The notes beneath the pieces were generated by a model. The model worked only from the letters and a program-made list of their open reading frames with translations, was not told where the DNA came from and searched no databases. Of a stretch of 64,000 nt of DNA, positions 27,441 to 35,607 are shown piece after piece (positions within the stretch are counted from its first letter, which is position 1; every line of letters begins with the position of its first letter). Both the position numbers and the translations under genes were made by a program. The stretch is taken from the NCBI RefSeq assembly GCF_003383095.1, contig NZ_PSYW01000004.1, forward strand, positions 186,001-250,000, read 5' to 3'. This DNA is from Haloferax sp. Atlit-12N (GTDB lineage Archaea; Halobacteriota; Halobacteria; Halobacteriales; Haloferacaceae).

Positions 27441-29207
27441 ATGCGGGACGGAACCTCCGAACCGACGCCGTTGGCCGCGGGTGGGTACGAGCAACTGCGA
27501 CGGTCGACCGAGACGTACCGCGAGGACCTCGTGCTTCGACTCGGCGCGGAAGTCGGACTCACGCCGGCCGAGATGAGTCAGTTCGAACCCTCTCACGTGA
27601 CCCAGCGGCGACACCGGGGGACGGAACTCTACTTCCTCACTGTGCCGACCGACGGCCGAGAGGCGTACCTGCCGAACGAGGTCGAACACGACGTTCGAAA
27701 GTACGTCACGACGACCGACATCGACGAGACTGAACGAGTGCTTCCGGTCACACCGCGGCGTCTGCAGATGCTCGTGGCATCGGTCGGAACGCGGGCCGCC
27801 GAACGAACCGGCCGCGAGGGGTTGGCGGACGTTTCGACTCGCGACCTGCGTCGGCACTTCGCCCGAACGATGCTCGGTGACGGCGTCCCACCGAGCGTCG
27901 TCATGCGAGTCGGCGGGTGGGACCGAATCGAGAGTCTCGCGCCGCTCCTCGACGAACCGAGCGAAGACGAGGTGCTCGATGCGCTGTCGCCGGATGCCGT
28001 CGACAGCGGCGAGCGTCCTGCAGGCGGTGAATCCGACCGAGTGCGTCAGGTCGTCGAGACCGCCCGAAGCGTCGGGTCGGCACTCTCGGGGGTGAACACG
28101 CGAGGCGAGGTCGAACAGGCCGTCTGTGACGGACTCGCCGATTCGAGCCACTACCGTTTCGCTTGGATAGCGTCGGACGAAACCGATGCGCGAGCGTCGC
28201 TCACCGTCGCCGGACTCGACGAGGAATCGCTCGAAGCGGTCCGCCGATCGCTCGCCAGTCGAGACACGGATTTCGCTCGACGCGCGTGCGATACCGGTGC
28301 CGTGCAGACCGTGCGTATCGACCTGCCGCCGAACTCCGAGAGCGGCCGTCTCGCTGTCGTCCCGCTGGTACACGGCGAAACCGCCTACGGCGCGCTCTAC
28401 GTCGCGCTCGATGACGAAGCGGTCCCCGACGCCGAGGCGGACGTACTGGTGACGTTGGGCCGCCACGTCGGACAGGCTATCGCCGCCGCGGAGCGTCGGA
28501 AGCTACTCCTCGCCGACACGGTCGTTCAACTGGAGTTCGAATCATCGGACCAACAGGACGTGCTCGTCGGACTCTCCGCGGACCTCGGTTGTTCGGTTCG
28601 GCTCCGCGGCGTCGTTCCTATCGAGGAGCGGTCGTTGCTGTGCTTTCTCACCGTTCGGGGGGCGACGACGGACGCGGTGTTCGACGAGTTGCAAACGACG
28701 CCAGCAGTCGAGCACATCCGCCTCATTCGTGACCGGGGAACGGAGTCACTCCTCGAGGTCGCGCTCTCCGCGGGGTCGACGATTACGACGCTCACGTCCT
28801 ACGACGGAACCGTCTCGCGGTTCGTCGCGGAGGACGGCGTCGCCCGTTTCGTCGGCGAGTTCTCGAACGAAACGCCGCTCCGAGACGTGATGTCCGACCT
28901 GACCGACGCCTATCCCGCGACCGAACTCGTCGCGAAACAGGAGGTCGAACGGCCCACGCGAAACACCGCCGACTTTCGGGAGTCGCTCGTGGCGCGACTC
29001 ACAGACAAGCAGCAGTCCGTCCTGCGAGCGGCCTATCTCGCCGGGTACTTCGAGTGGCCCCGCGGTAGTACCGCCGAAGACCTCGCGGATTCGATAGACA
29101 TCTCGTCGCCGACGCTCCACCAGCACCTCCGAACCGCACAGCAGAAACTCATGACTGCGTTCTTCGACGACGACAGCGACGAACACGCTTCGACCCTAAA
29201 CCCTTAG
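27441..29207 (+). CDS. HTH-10 regulator with N-terminal inactive tyrosine-recombinase-like domain and GAF-like domain
   Basis: The 588-residue protein from ATG 27441 has three parts. Residues 1-180 resemble the catalytic fold of tyrosine recombinases (VLRLGAEVGLTPAEMSQFEP, later STRDLRRHFARTMLGDGVPP and VMRVGGWDRIESLAPLL), but the box I Arg is replaced (GLTPAEM for GLR-x-x-E), the first His of H-x-L-R-x-x is Arg, and no nucleophilic Tyr follows GGW. Residues about 200-360 look GAF-like (VSSxxxR-type SHYRFAWIAS, then FARRACDTGAVQTVRI and AYGALYVAL). The C-terminal half is the bacterio-opsin-activator domain with HTH-10 (LTDKQQSVLRAAYLAGYFEW and SSPTLHQHLR). It sits between two acs genes and is a likely local regulator of acetate use. 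Confidence 0.85.
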   Translation: MRDGTSEPTPLAAGGYEQLRRSTETYREDLVLRLGAEVGLTPAEMSQFEPSHVTQRRHRGTELYFLTVPTDGREAYLPNEVEHDVRKYVTTTDIDETERVLPVTPRRLQMLVASVGTRAAERTGREGLADVSTRDLRRHFARTMLGDGVPPSVVMRVGGWDRIESLAPLLDEPSEDEVLDALSPDAVDSGERPAGGESDRVRQVVETARSVGSALSGVNTRGEVEQAVCDGLADSSHYRFAWIASDETDARASLTVAGLDEESLEAVRRSLASRDTDFARRACDTGAVQTVRIDLPPNSESGRLAVVPLVHGETAYGALYVALDDEAVPDAEADVLVTLGRHVGQAIAAAERRKLLLADTVVQLEFESSDQQDVLVGLSADLGCSVRLRGVVPIEERSLLCFLTVRGATTDAVFDELQTTPAVEHIRLIRDRGTESLLEVALSAGSTITTLTSYDGTVSRFVAEDGVARFVGEFSNETPLRDVMSDLTDAYPATELVAKQEVERPTRNTADFRESLVARLTDKQQSVLRAAYLAGYFEWPRGSTAEDLADSIDISSPTLHQHLRTAQQKLMTAFFDDDSDEHASTLNP

Positions 29208-29405
29208 GCGTGCGACCAGTTGGCACACGAACGTTCATTATTGACTGAACTATTACTAATAGATTCAGACAGTAGTTTATTCCGTCTGTATTCATTTCTT
29301 GGGCCTACTATACCGAGTTTAGACTGTTATCCATAATCATGATGTTAACTTTCGATAATTAGTTACCCTACTTATGCCCCTTGTGGAGACTCGTTAACAC
29401 GACAT
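29208..29405 (+). promoter_or_regulatory. AT-rich promoter region of the second acs
   Basis: This 198-base gap is markedly A+T-rich from 29235 to 29385. acttatg at about 29369-29375, 31-37 bases before ATG 29406, is the best TATA candidate. The stretch upstream (aactattactaatagatt, about 29247-29265) could hold activator sites for the adjacent HTH-10 protein. No ORF is present. Confidence 0.5.
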
Positions 29406-31400
29406 ATGGCACAGGGTGACACCGAACTGGAGGCACGGCTGGAAGAACAAGACGAGTTCGAACCCGCCGAGGAGTTCGTCGAACAAGCGAACGTCTCGGA
29501 CGCCGGCATCTACGACGAGTTCGAGGAGAACTGGCCCGAGTGCTGGGAGCGGGCCGCCGACTTGCTCGACTGGGACGAAGAGTACGACGAGGTGCTGGAC
29601 GACTCGAACCCGCCGTTCTACGAGTGGTTCACCGGCGGCGAACTGAACGCCTGTTACAACTGCGTGGACCGCCACGTCGAAAACGGCGACAAGAACCGCG
29701 TCGCCATCAAGTGGGAGGGCGAACACGGCGAGACGCGGACGTACACGTATCAGGACCTCTACCGCGAGGCCAACGAGTTCGCGGCGGCGCTCCGCGCGCA
29801 AGGCGTCGAGGAAGACGACGTGGTCACGCTCTACATGCCGATGGTTCCGGAACTCCCCATCGCCATGCTGGCCTGCGCCCGCATCGGCGCGCCACACAAC
29901 GTCGTTTTCGCCGGCTTTTCCGCCGAGGCGTTGGCGACCCGGATGAACGCCGCGGACTCTCGATTCCTCGTTACCTGCGACGGCTACTACCGCCGCGGCG
30001 ACCCCCTCGACCACCTCGACAAGACTAACGAGGGACTCGACAGCGTCGACCACGGTGTGGACGCGACGGTCGTCGTCGACCGCCTCGGCGACGACGGCTT
30101 CGGCCACGACCTGAAGGGTAACCAGCACGACTGGGACGACCTCCTCGACGAGCACGCGGGCGAGCGCATCGACCCCGTCGAGCGCGACGCCGAGGACATG
30201 CTGTTCCTGATGTACACGTCGGGAACGACGGGGCAACCGAAGGGCGTCAAACACACCACCGGGGGGTATCTCTCCTACGCGACGTGGACTTCCCACGCCG
30301 TGCTCGACATCGAGAAAGAAGACACCTACTGGTGTTCGGCCGACATCGGCTGGATTACGGGCCACTCCTACATCGTCTACGGGCCGCTCGCACTCGGTTC
30401 GACGACGGTGATGTACGAGGGCACGCCTGACTTCCCGAACCGCGACCGGATGTGGGACATCGTCGAGAAGTACGCCGTCGATATCTTCTACACCGCGCCG
30501 ACGGCGATTCGCGCGTTCATGAAGTGGGGCAGCAAGTACCCCGAATCGCGCGACTTGTCGAGTCTCCGCCTGCTCGGCACGGTGGGCGAACCCATCAACC
30601 CGCGCGCGTGGAAGTGGTACTACGAGCACATCGGCAACGAGAACTGCCCGGTGGTAGACACGTGGTGGCAGACCGAGACCGGCGGTATGATGATTACGAC
30701 CTTGCCGGGCGTCAAGAACATGAAACCTGGCTCCGCCGGGCCGCCGCTGCCGGGTATCGACGCCCAAATCGTCGACACCAACGGCGACGAAGTAGAACCC
30801 GGTCGCGCGGGCTATCTCACGGTGAACAAGCCGTGGCCGGGGATGCTCCGGACGCTCTACAAGAACGACGAGCGCTACATCTCCGAGTACTGGGAGGAGT
30901 ACTCCGACACCGACAGCGACGACCCCGACGACTGGGTGTACTTCCCCGAGGACGGCGCGAAAGTGGACGACGACGACTACATCACCGTGCTCGGCCGCGT
31001 TGACGACGTTATCAACGTCTCGGGTCACCGCCTCGGGACGATGGAAATCGAGTCGGCCATCGTCGGCGTCGAAGGCGTCGCCGAGGCGGCGGTCGTCGGC
31101 GGCAACCACGAGGTGAAAGGCGAGGCCGTCTACGCCTACGTCATCACCGAAGACGGGTACGAGGAGGGAGAGGACCTGCGCGCGCGCATCATCGAGGGCG
31201 TCGAGGACGCTATCGGGCCCATCGCCAGACCCGAACAGGTCGTGTTCACGCCCGAACTGCCGAAGACGCGCTCGGGCAAAATCATGCGCCGCCTGCTCGA
31301 AGACGTGGCGAACGGCGCGGAACTGGGTAACACCTCGACGCTCCGGAACCCCGAAATCGTCGAGAAGATAGAAGCGAAAGTCCGCGTACAGAGCGACTGA
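29406..31400 (+). CDS. acs: Acetyl-CoA synthetase (AMP-forming)
   Basis: The 664-residue protein has every Acs hallmark: LMYTSGTTGQPKGVKHTTGG, VDTWWQTETGG, YFPEDGAKVDDDD, GRVDDVINVSGHRLGTMEIE and the regulatory lysine in LPKTRSGKIMRRLLED. Unlike the first copy it keeps PKGV and a recognisable R-T-L-Y-K-N-D-E-R-Y hinge-region segment, with an acidic insertion (EYSDTDSDDPDDW). It likely carries the main acetate-activating flux. The genes that follow on the same strand (DUF4212, SSS symporter, UspA) suggest an uptake-plus-activation transcription unit, although a hairpin and 54 bases separate it from the next gene. Confidence 0.94.
   Translation: MAQGDTELEARLEEQDEFEPAEEFVEQANVSDAGIYDEFEENWPECWERAADLLDWDEEYDEVLDDSNPPFYEWFTGGELNACYNCVDRHVENGDKNRVAIKWEGEHGETRTYTYQDLYREANEFAAALRAQGVEEDDVVTLYMPMVPELPIAMLACARIGAPHNVVFAGFSAEALATRMNAADSRFLVTCDGYYRRGDPLDHLDKTNEGLDSVDHGVDATVVVDRLGDDGFGHDLKGNQHDWDDLLDEHAGERIDPVERDAEDMLFLMYTSGTTGQPKGVKHTTGGYLSYATWTSHAVLDIEKEDTYWCSADIGWITGHSYIVYGPLALGSTTVMYEGTPDFPNRDRMWDIVEKYAVDIFYTAPTAIRAFMKWGSKYPESRDLSSLRLLGTVGEPINPRAWKWYYEHIGNENCPVVDTWWQTETGGMMITTLPGVKNMKPGSAGPPLPGIDAQIVDTNGDEVEPGRAGYLTVNKPWPGMLRTLYKNDERYISEYWEEYSDTDSDDPDDWVYFPEDGAKVDDDDYITVLGRVDDVINVSGHRLGTMEIESAIVGVEGVAEAAVVGGNHEVKGEAVYAYVITEDGYEEGEDLRARIIEGVEDAIGPIARPEQVVFTPELPKTRSGKIMRRLLEDVANGAELGNTSTLRNPEIVEKIEAKVRVQSD
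29737..29850 (+). repeat. Near-identical tract shared with 25671-25784 of the first acs
   Basis: This is the partner of the tract described in the first acs, with four differences in 114 bases. A second near-identical block encodes VDDVINVSGHRLGTMEIESA in both genes. Confidence 0.7.
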
Positions 31401-31418
31401 GCGGCCGCCTTCGGCCGC
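31401..31418 (+). terminator. GC hairpin after the second acs
   Basis: A perfect 7-bp stem gcggccg/cggccgc with the loop cctt begins right after the stop codon. There is no T-run, so it may slow rather than end transcription, or mark an RNA end between acs and the symporter genes. Confidence 0.45.
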
Positions 31419-31454
31419 CCGCATCGAGTGTAACTACGAGACGACCAACAATCT

Positions 31455-31892
31455 ATGTCACGCGAATCAACCGAGTCAGAAATTGACTCACACACCACGA
31501 GCACCGACCGGAGCACAGCTCCCGAACACGACGAGATAGACTACCTGTCGAGGGAGGTGAACCTGCTGAAACCGAGCACCCCGTTCATGCGAGACCACCT
31601 GAAAATAATCTGGGCCGGGTTCATCGCGTGGGCGCTCCTCACGTTCGGACCGCCGGTGCTCACCTACTTCGCACCGGCGACGATGACCGCGGAGCTTCCG
31701 GTCATCGGCTTCCCGGCGCACTACTTCCTCGTCGCCGTGTTGTCGCCGACCAGTTCGCTCGTCCTCGCGTTCGTCTACTCCCGCAAGCGCGACCAACTCG
31801 ACAGGCGGTACGGCATCGACCACGCGGCCTCGAAGTCGCGCTCGAAGAGTGAAAGCGAGGCCGCCGTCACCGACGGAGGGAGCGTCGAATGA
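31455..31892 (+). CDS. DUF4212 small subunit of a sodium/solute symporter
   Basis: The 145-residue protein has a hydrophilic N-terminus, the segment YLSREVNLLKPSTPFMRDHL and two membrane helices (KIIWAGFIAWALLTFGPPVL and GFPAHYFLVAVLSPTSSLVL), then a basic tail (YSRKRDQLDRRYG). This is the DUF4212 arrangement. Members are always encoded immediately before an SSS-family permease, as here (ATGA overlap at 31889), and probably form part of the complex. Confidence 0.88.
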   Translation: MSRESTESEIDSHTTSTDRSTAPEHDEIDYLSREVNLLKPSTPFMRDHLKIIWAGFIAWALLTFGPPVLTYFAPATMTAELPVIGFPAHYFLVAVLSPTSSLVLAFVYSRKRDQLDRRYGIDHAASKSRSKSESEAAVTDGGSVE

Positions 31893-33538
31893 CTGCGAGC
31901 GTGTTCCTCCAGTCGGGTGACCTGCTCCCCGAGGCGCTCAACATCTCGTTCAAACTCGTGCCGGCCATCATGGTCGTCGGGATGTTGGCTCTGTTCCTCG
32001 CCATCGGCTACGTGTTCAAAGTCGCCGACACGGAGGGGATGTGGGTCGCCGGTCGGTCGATCGGAAACGTCGAAAACGGGATGGCAATCGGCGCGAACTG
32101 GATGTCTGCGGCGTCGTACCTCGGATTGGCGGGGTTAGTCGCCCTCGCGGGCTTCTACGGGCTCGCGTTCATCATCGGCTGGACAGCCGGCTACTTCGTC
32201 CTCCTCATCTTCCTAGCCGCGCAGATGCGTCGGTTCGGGAAGTACACGGCTCCCGACTTCGTCGGCGACCGGTTCAACTCCGACACGGCGCGGGCAATCG
32301 GCGCGCTGACGACCATCCTCATCGGGTTCGTCTACTCGGTCGGACAGGCCCGCGGGATGGGTCTCGTCGGACTGTACGTCTTCGGGACCGACTACGTCAC
32401 GATGGTCGTCGTCATGATGGCGATTACGGTCGGCTACCTGACCATCTCCGGCATGATGGGCGCGACCAAGAACATGGCCGTCCAGTACGTCATCCTCATC
32501 GTGGCGTTCCTGACGGCCGTCTACGTCGTCGGCTTCACCGGCGGCTACTCGACCGTCCTCCCGCAAATCGAATACGGTCAGCTCATCGGCGAGCTGTCGG
32601 CCGAGTTCTCCGAACCGTTCGCCAACGCGGGGTTCTACCTCTGGATCGCCACGGCGTTCTCGCTCATCTTCGGGACCTGCGGCCTCCCACACGTGTTGGT
32701 GCGTTTCTACACCGTCGAAAACGAAAAGACGGCGCGGCAGTCGACCGTCTGGGGGCTGTTTTTCATCCTGCTCCTGTACTGGAGTGCCCCGGCGCTGGCG
32801 GCCTTCGGTGTCGACCTCTACGACGCCTCCCAGTACGGCCCGACGTTCGCGGCCAACGGCGGCATGAGCGGCGGTGAGGGCGACCTCATCGTGGTGCTCG
32901 CGGCGCAGCTTTCGAACCTGCCGACGTGGTTCGTCGGCCTCGTGGCGGCCGGCGGCATCGCCGCCGCCATCGCGACGACGGCGGGGCTGTTCATCACCGC
33001 CTCGTCCGCCGTCTCCCACGACATCTACACGAACATCATCAATCCCGACGCGACCCAGCGCCAGCAGGTGTTCGTCGGTCGCGCGACCATCGTCGCGCTC
33101 GGTGTCATCGTGACGATAACCGCGTTCGACCCGCCCGCGCTCGTCGGCGAACTGGTCGCGCTCGCGTTCTCGCTCGCGGCCATCGTGTTGTTCCCGATGT
33201 TCTTCCTCGGCCTCTGGTGGGAGAACACCAACCGTCAGGGCGCGCTCGCGGGTATGAGCGTCGGCCTCGTGCTCTGGGTCGCCGCGGTGGTCAACGACCT
33301 CATCTTCCACTTCAGCGACCTCTTCGCCGAGTTCGTGCCGGCCATCGGCGCGGCACTCGTCGGCACGCCGCTGGTGTTTGTCATCACCATCGCCGTCTCG
33401 ATGGCGACGGACGAACCGCCCGAGCGAATCAAGAAGATGGTTCGACAGTGCCACAGCCCGGAACCGATGGGCCAGCAACAGTCCGCAGAAGACGTGGTCA
33501 TGAGCGCCGACGGGGGCCAGTCCCCCGCGGACGACTAA
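31889..33538 (+). CDS. Sodium/solute symporter (SSS family, ActP/VC_2705-like)
   Basis: The 549-residue protein has about 13 membrane helices. The SSS signature region is clear: EGMWVAGRSIGNVENGMAIG, NWMSAASYLGLAGLVALAGF, then MRRFGKYTAPDFVGDRFNS, and the inner AAGGIAAAIATTAGLFITAS with SHDIYTNI. Proteins of this subgroup paired with DUF4212 transport short-chain organic acids such as acetate in characterised or inferred cases. Adjacent acs and a 3-base gap to a UspA gene support acetate (or a similar acid) as the cargo. It is probably translated with the DUF4212 gene. Confidence 0.9.
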   Translation: MTASVFLQSGDLLPEALNISFKLVPAIMVVGMLALFLAIGYVFKVADTEGMWVAGRSIGNVENGMAIGANWMSAASYLGLAGLVALAGFYGLAFIIGWTAGYFVLLIFLAAQMRRFGKYTAPDFVGDRFNSDTARAIGALTTILIGFVYSVGQARGMGLVGLYVFGTDYVTMVVVMMAITVGYLTISGMMGATKNMAVQYVILIVAFLTAVYVVGFTGGYSTVLPQIEYGQLIGELSAEFSEPFANAGFYLWIATAFSLIFGTCGLPHVLVRFYTVENEKTARQSTVWGLFFILLLYWSAPALAAFGVDLYDASQYGPTFAANGGMSGGEGDLIVVLAAQLSNLPTWFVGLVAAGGIAAAIATTAGLFITASSAVSHDIYTNIINPDATQRQQVFVGRATIVALGVIVTITAFDPPALVGELVALAFSLAAIVLFPMFFLGLWWENTNRQGALAGMSVGLVLWVAAVVNDLIFHFSDLFAEFVPAIGAALVGTPLVFVITIAVSMATDEPPERIKKMVRQCHSPEPMGQQQSAEDVVMSADGGQSPADD

Positions 33539-33541
33539 CCA

Positions 33542-34030
33542 ATGTACGAACACATCCTCGTTCCGACTGACGGAAGCGACGCGGCGGAGTACGCCGTCGA
33601 ACAGGCGGTCGACGTGGCCTCGAAGTACGGGGCGACAGTTCACGCGCTCTACGTCGTCGACGTCGACGCCACCAGCTACTCGCTGGGCACAGAACAGGTC
33701 GACCGCATCCGGCAGGGCCACCTCGACGACATGCCCGAAGTGAAGGAGGCGGCCGACAAGGCCACGGGCTACGTCGCTGACGTCGCCGCCGAACACGGAC
33801 TGGCTGTCCGCGAACACGTCGTCCCGGGCGAACCGGCGCGAGCCATCAGGAAGTTCGTCGAGGACAACGACATCGACCTCGTCGTGATGGGCTCGCACGG
33901 CCGTTCCGGGCTCTCCCGGGTCGTCCTCGGGAGCGTGACCGAACGCGTCCTGCGGCGGACCCGACTTCCGGTGCTCGTCGTCGACGTCCACGAAAAGGAA
34001 GCGGAAACAGAAGCAGAAGCGGAAGCGTAA
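33542..34030 (+). CDS. UspA family universal stress protein
   Basis: The 162-residue protein shows the Usp fold: MYEHILVPTDGSDAAEYAVE at the N-terminus and the ATP-loop motif VMGSHGRSGLSRVVLGSVTE near the C-terminus (G-x2-G-x9-G-S/T type). A Lys/Glu-rich repeat tail (EKEAETEAEAEA) ends the protein and is built on a short gaa-gcg type repeat. The gene starts three bases after the symporter stop and is surely in the same operon. Usp proteins often modulate the transporter beside them. Confidence 0.9.
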   Translation: MYEHILVPTDGSDAAEYAVEQAVDVASKYGATVHALYVVDVDATSYSLGTEQVDRIRQGHLDDMPEVKEAADKATGYVADVAAEHGLAVREHVVPGEPARAIRKFVEDNDIDLVVMGSHGRSGLSRVVLGSVTERVLRRTRLPVLVVDVHEKEAETEAEAEA

Positions 34031-34033
34031 CGC

Positions 34034-34123
34034 ATGCACGACGCGACCCACGCGAGGACGGATACGACCCACGCGAGGACGACCACGCCACCCGCGGCTC
34101 CCGACGGGGTGACCCGCCGATGA
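34034..34123 (+). CDS. Possible 29-residue His/Thr-rich ORF
   Basis: ATG 34034 opens MHDATHARTDTTHARTTTPP and stops at TGA 34121-34123, sharing ATGA with the next gene at 34120. The DNA contains a direct repeat (cgacccacgcgaggacg at 34043-34059 and 34063-34079). The position between two genes and the stop/start overlap are the only reasons to list it. Confidence 0.25.
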   Translation: MHDATHARTDTTHARTTTPPAAPDGVTRR

Positions 34124-34335
34124 GCCTCGCGGAGACGATTCGAACCCACGTGCGCGAACACCGCTCGGGAATGCTAACCGACCTGCTGTTCGCCCTCGCG
34201 TGGGTGACGGTCGTTTCGGTCCTATTCGACGTAGTCGACGGGCCGCAGTGGGCCTTTTACCTCTGTCTGGGTGCGGGCGTCGTCGCGTACTTCGGCTTCT
34301 TCGCGTCGGTCGAAGCCGCGCGCGAACAGCGCTGA
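34120..34335 (+). CDS. Small membrane protein, two helices
   Basis: The 71-residue product has two hydrophobic helices (LTDLLFALAWVTVVSVLFDV and QWAFYLCLGAGVVAYFGFFA) and a charged tail. No family is recognised. It closes the acetate-uptake run, 89 bases after the UspA stop, and could be an accessory membrane component. Confidence 0.6.
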   Translation: MSLAETIRTHVREHRSGMLTDLLFALAWVTVVSVLFDVVDGPQWAFYLCLGAGVVAYFGFFASVEAAREQR

Positions 34336-34407
34336 CGCCGGATTCACTCTCGGACTATTTTCTCGTACGGACTCGGAGCGGTTGCGGGTTCGCGCCCGCC
34401 GGCGCGC

Positions 34408-34872
34408 TCACTCGTTCGTCGTCGTCGGTGACGGCGGGTCAAACGTCGTCAACGCCGCGCCGACTTTCGCGCCCGCGCCGCCGAGGAGCGCCGACAGACC
34501 GAACCCGAGCAGGCCGACCGTGGCGACTCCGCCGAGCGCCATCAGCCAGCCCGCGCCGACGAACCACGTCGGGCCGGACAGCCCGGTGGCGAACGCGAGC
34601 ACGTCGAACAGTACCCAGAGGATGGGAAGCCCGCCGACGAGTCCCGTCTGAACACCGACGCCGGTCGCTGTTCCGTGCCGTCGCTTCGCCACCGCGCCGA
34701 CGACGAGTCCGGCGAAGAACACCGCGGTCAGCGACATCGCCGAGCGTCCGTCGAGATAGCTCCACGAGACGAACGCCGCCGCGACGAGGCCGCCGACGAG
34801 GCTGTACCGTCGTCGCCACGGGAGTTCGTCTGGAGGGCTGTGGTCGTTCATACGCCCATTCGTGTCTGTCAT
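34408..34872 (-). CDS. DUF5518-like haloarchaeal membrane protein
   Basis: The 154-residue protein has four hydrophobic segments (YSLVGGLVAAAFVSWSYLDG, SLTAVFFAGLVVGAVAKRRH, and two further Gly-rich helices) with the closing GAGAKVGAALTTFDPP. Gly-rich helices and the AKRR turn fit the DUF5518 family, common in Haloferax and relatives and of unknown role. ATG 34872 or 34851 can be the start. It converges on the small membrane gene at 34335. Confidence 0.65.
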   Translation of the reverse strand: MTDTNGRMNDHSPPDELPWRRRYSLVGGLVAAAFVSWSYLDGRSAMSLTAVFFAGLVVGAVAKRRHGTATGVGVQTGLVGGLPILWVLFDVLAFATGLSGPTWFVGAGWLMALGGVATVGLLGFGLSALLGGAGAKVGAALTTFDPPSPTTTNE

Positions 34873-34917
34873 CTAATAACTCTGTTCACGAACCGAAAAA
34901 ACCGGGCCGTTTCAGGG

Positions 34918-35058
34918 CTATTCGTCGCGTTCTCGTCGCCGGTAGGCGATGCCCGCGCCGGCGGCGAGCAGGACGGCGACGACGACAGTGACCGTCCATC
35001 CGGTGTTGCCGCCGTCACCGTCACGAGCGTCAGAAGGAGCGCGTTGGCCTGCTGTCAT
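34918..35058 (-). CDS. 46-residue protein with a C-terminal membrane helix and RRRER tail
   Basis: From ATG 35058 the product is MTAGQRAPSDARDGDGGNTG followed by a single helix (WTVTVVVAVLLAAGAGIAYR) and Arg-rich end. The helix-plus-Arg end resembles PGF-CTERM sorting tails of haloarchaeal surface proteins, but no secretion signal or surface domain precedes it, and no PGF motif is present. It may be a small membrane protein or a remnant. Confidence 0.4.
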   Translation of the reverse strand: MTAGQRAPSDARDGDGGNTGWTVTVVVAVLLAAGAGIAYRRRERDE

Positions 35059-35607
35059 GTTATCCGTGGTCTCTGCGTCACCTGCTGTTCGCCTCTCTGT
35101 CCGCCGCACCCTTCCCTGTGGTTCCCTTCGATGTCATTTCCCTGCCGAATTCGGTTTCACCACCGATAATCAGACGGTTTAGAGTCTCTGGATGCAAATA
35201 TGACAATATCGCATAGAAACAAGGTAACAGTGTAAATGTTATGAAATATGGATAAGAAAACTTATAGCTAATGTAAATAACAAACACTATTATCTGTGAC
35301 AAACACCGTCGATTTCCCGAATAACTTAATACAGGGTATCTATCTTGTATTCCCGAAATATAGAATAATATGTTTAAAATAGTGATTTGAAAATAGCACA
35401 CTACTATAGGACTCAAATTATCAAATTGAAGATTTTAACGAGCCGGATGTCCCATCGATGGTCTCCCCGTCTGAAATCGGGCCGTGCGGACGTCTCGAAG
35501 TCGGATGCAGCGCTCGTTCGGTGTTTAACGGTCTGCTTATCCACGGCGTATATTGCACCGCGACGTCGGTCGAATATTCCGTTCAGTTCCTCGGGAGAGC
35601 GGTACCG
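35059..35607. other. AT-rich gap without a gene
   Basis: The sequence from about 35160 to 35450 is strikingly A+T-rich compared with both sides. A minus-strand open frame of 112 codons across it has a composition (Ile, Tyr, Phe, Leu) that simply follows the base bias and ignores the acidic trend of real proteins here. I see no gene, only a possible promoter reservoir or the scar of acquired DNA. Confidence 0.5.

Noticed and set aside
27441-28000. Active integrase at the start of the acetate regulator
   Set aside because: The catalytic Arg of box I, the box II His and the nucleophilic Tyr are not present, so it is treated as an inactive fold.
35078-35416. 112-codon minus-strand ORF in the AT-rich gap
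   Set aside because: Composition follows the AT bias (Ile, Tyr, Phe); it is not acidic like true haloarchaeal proteins and has no domain.
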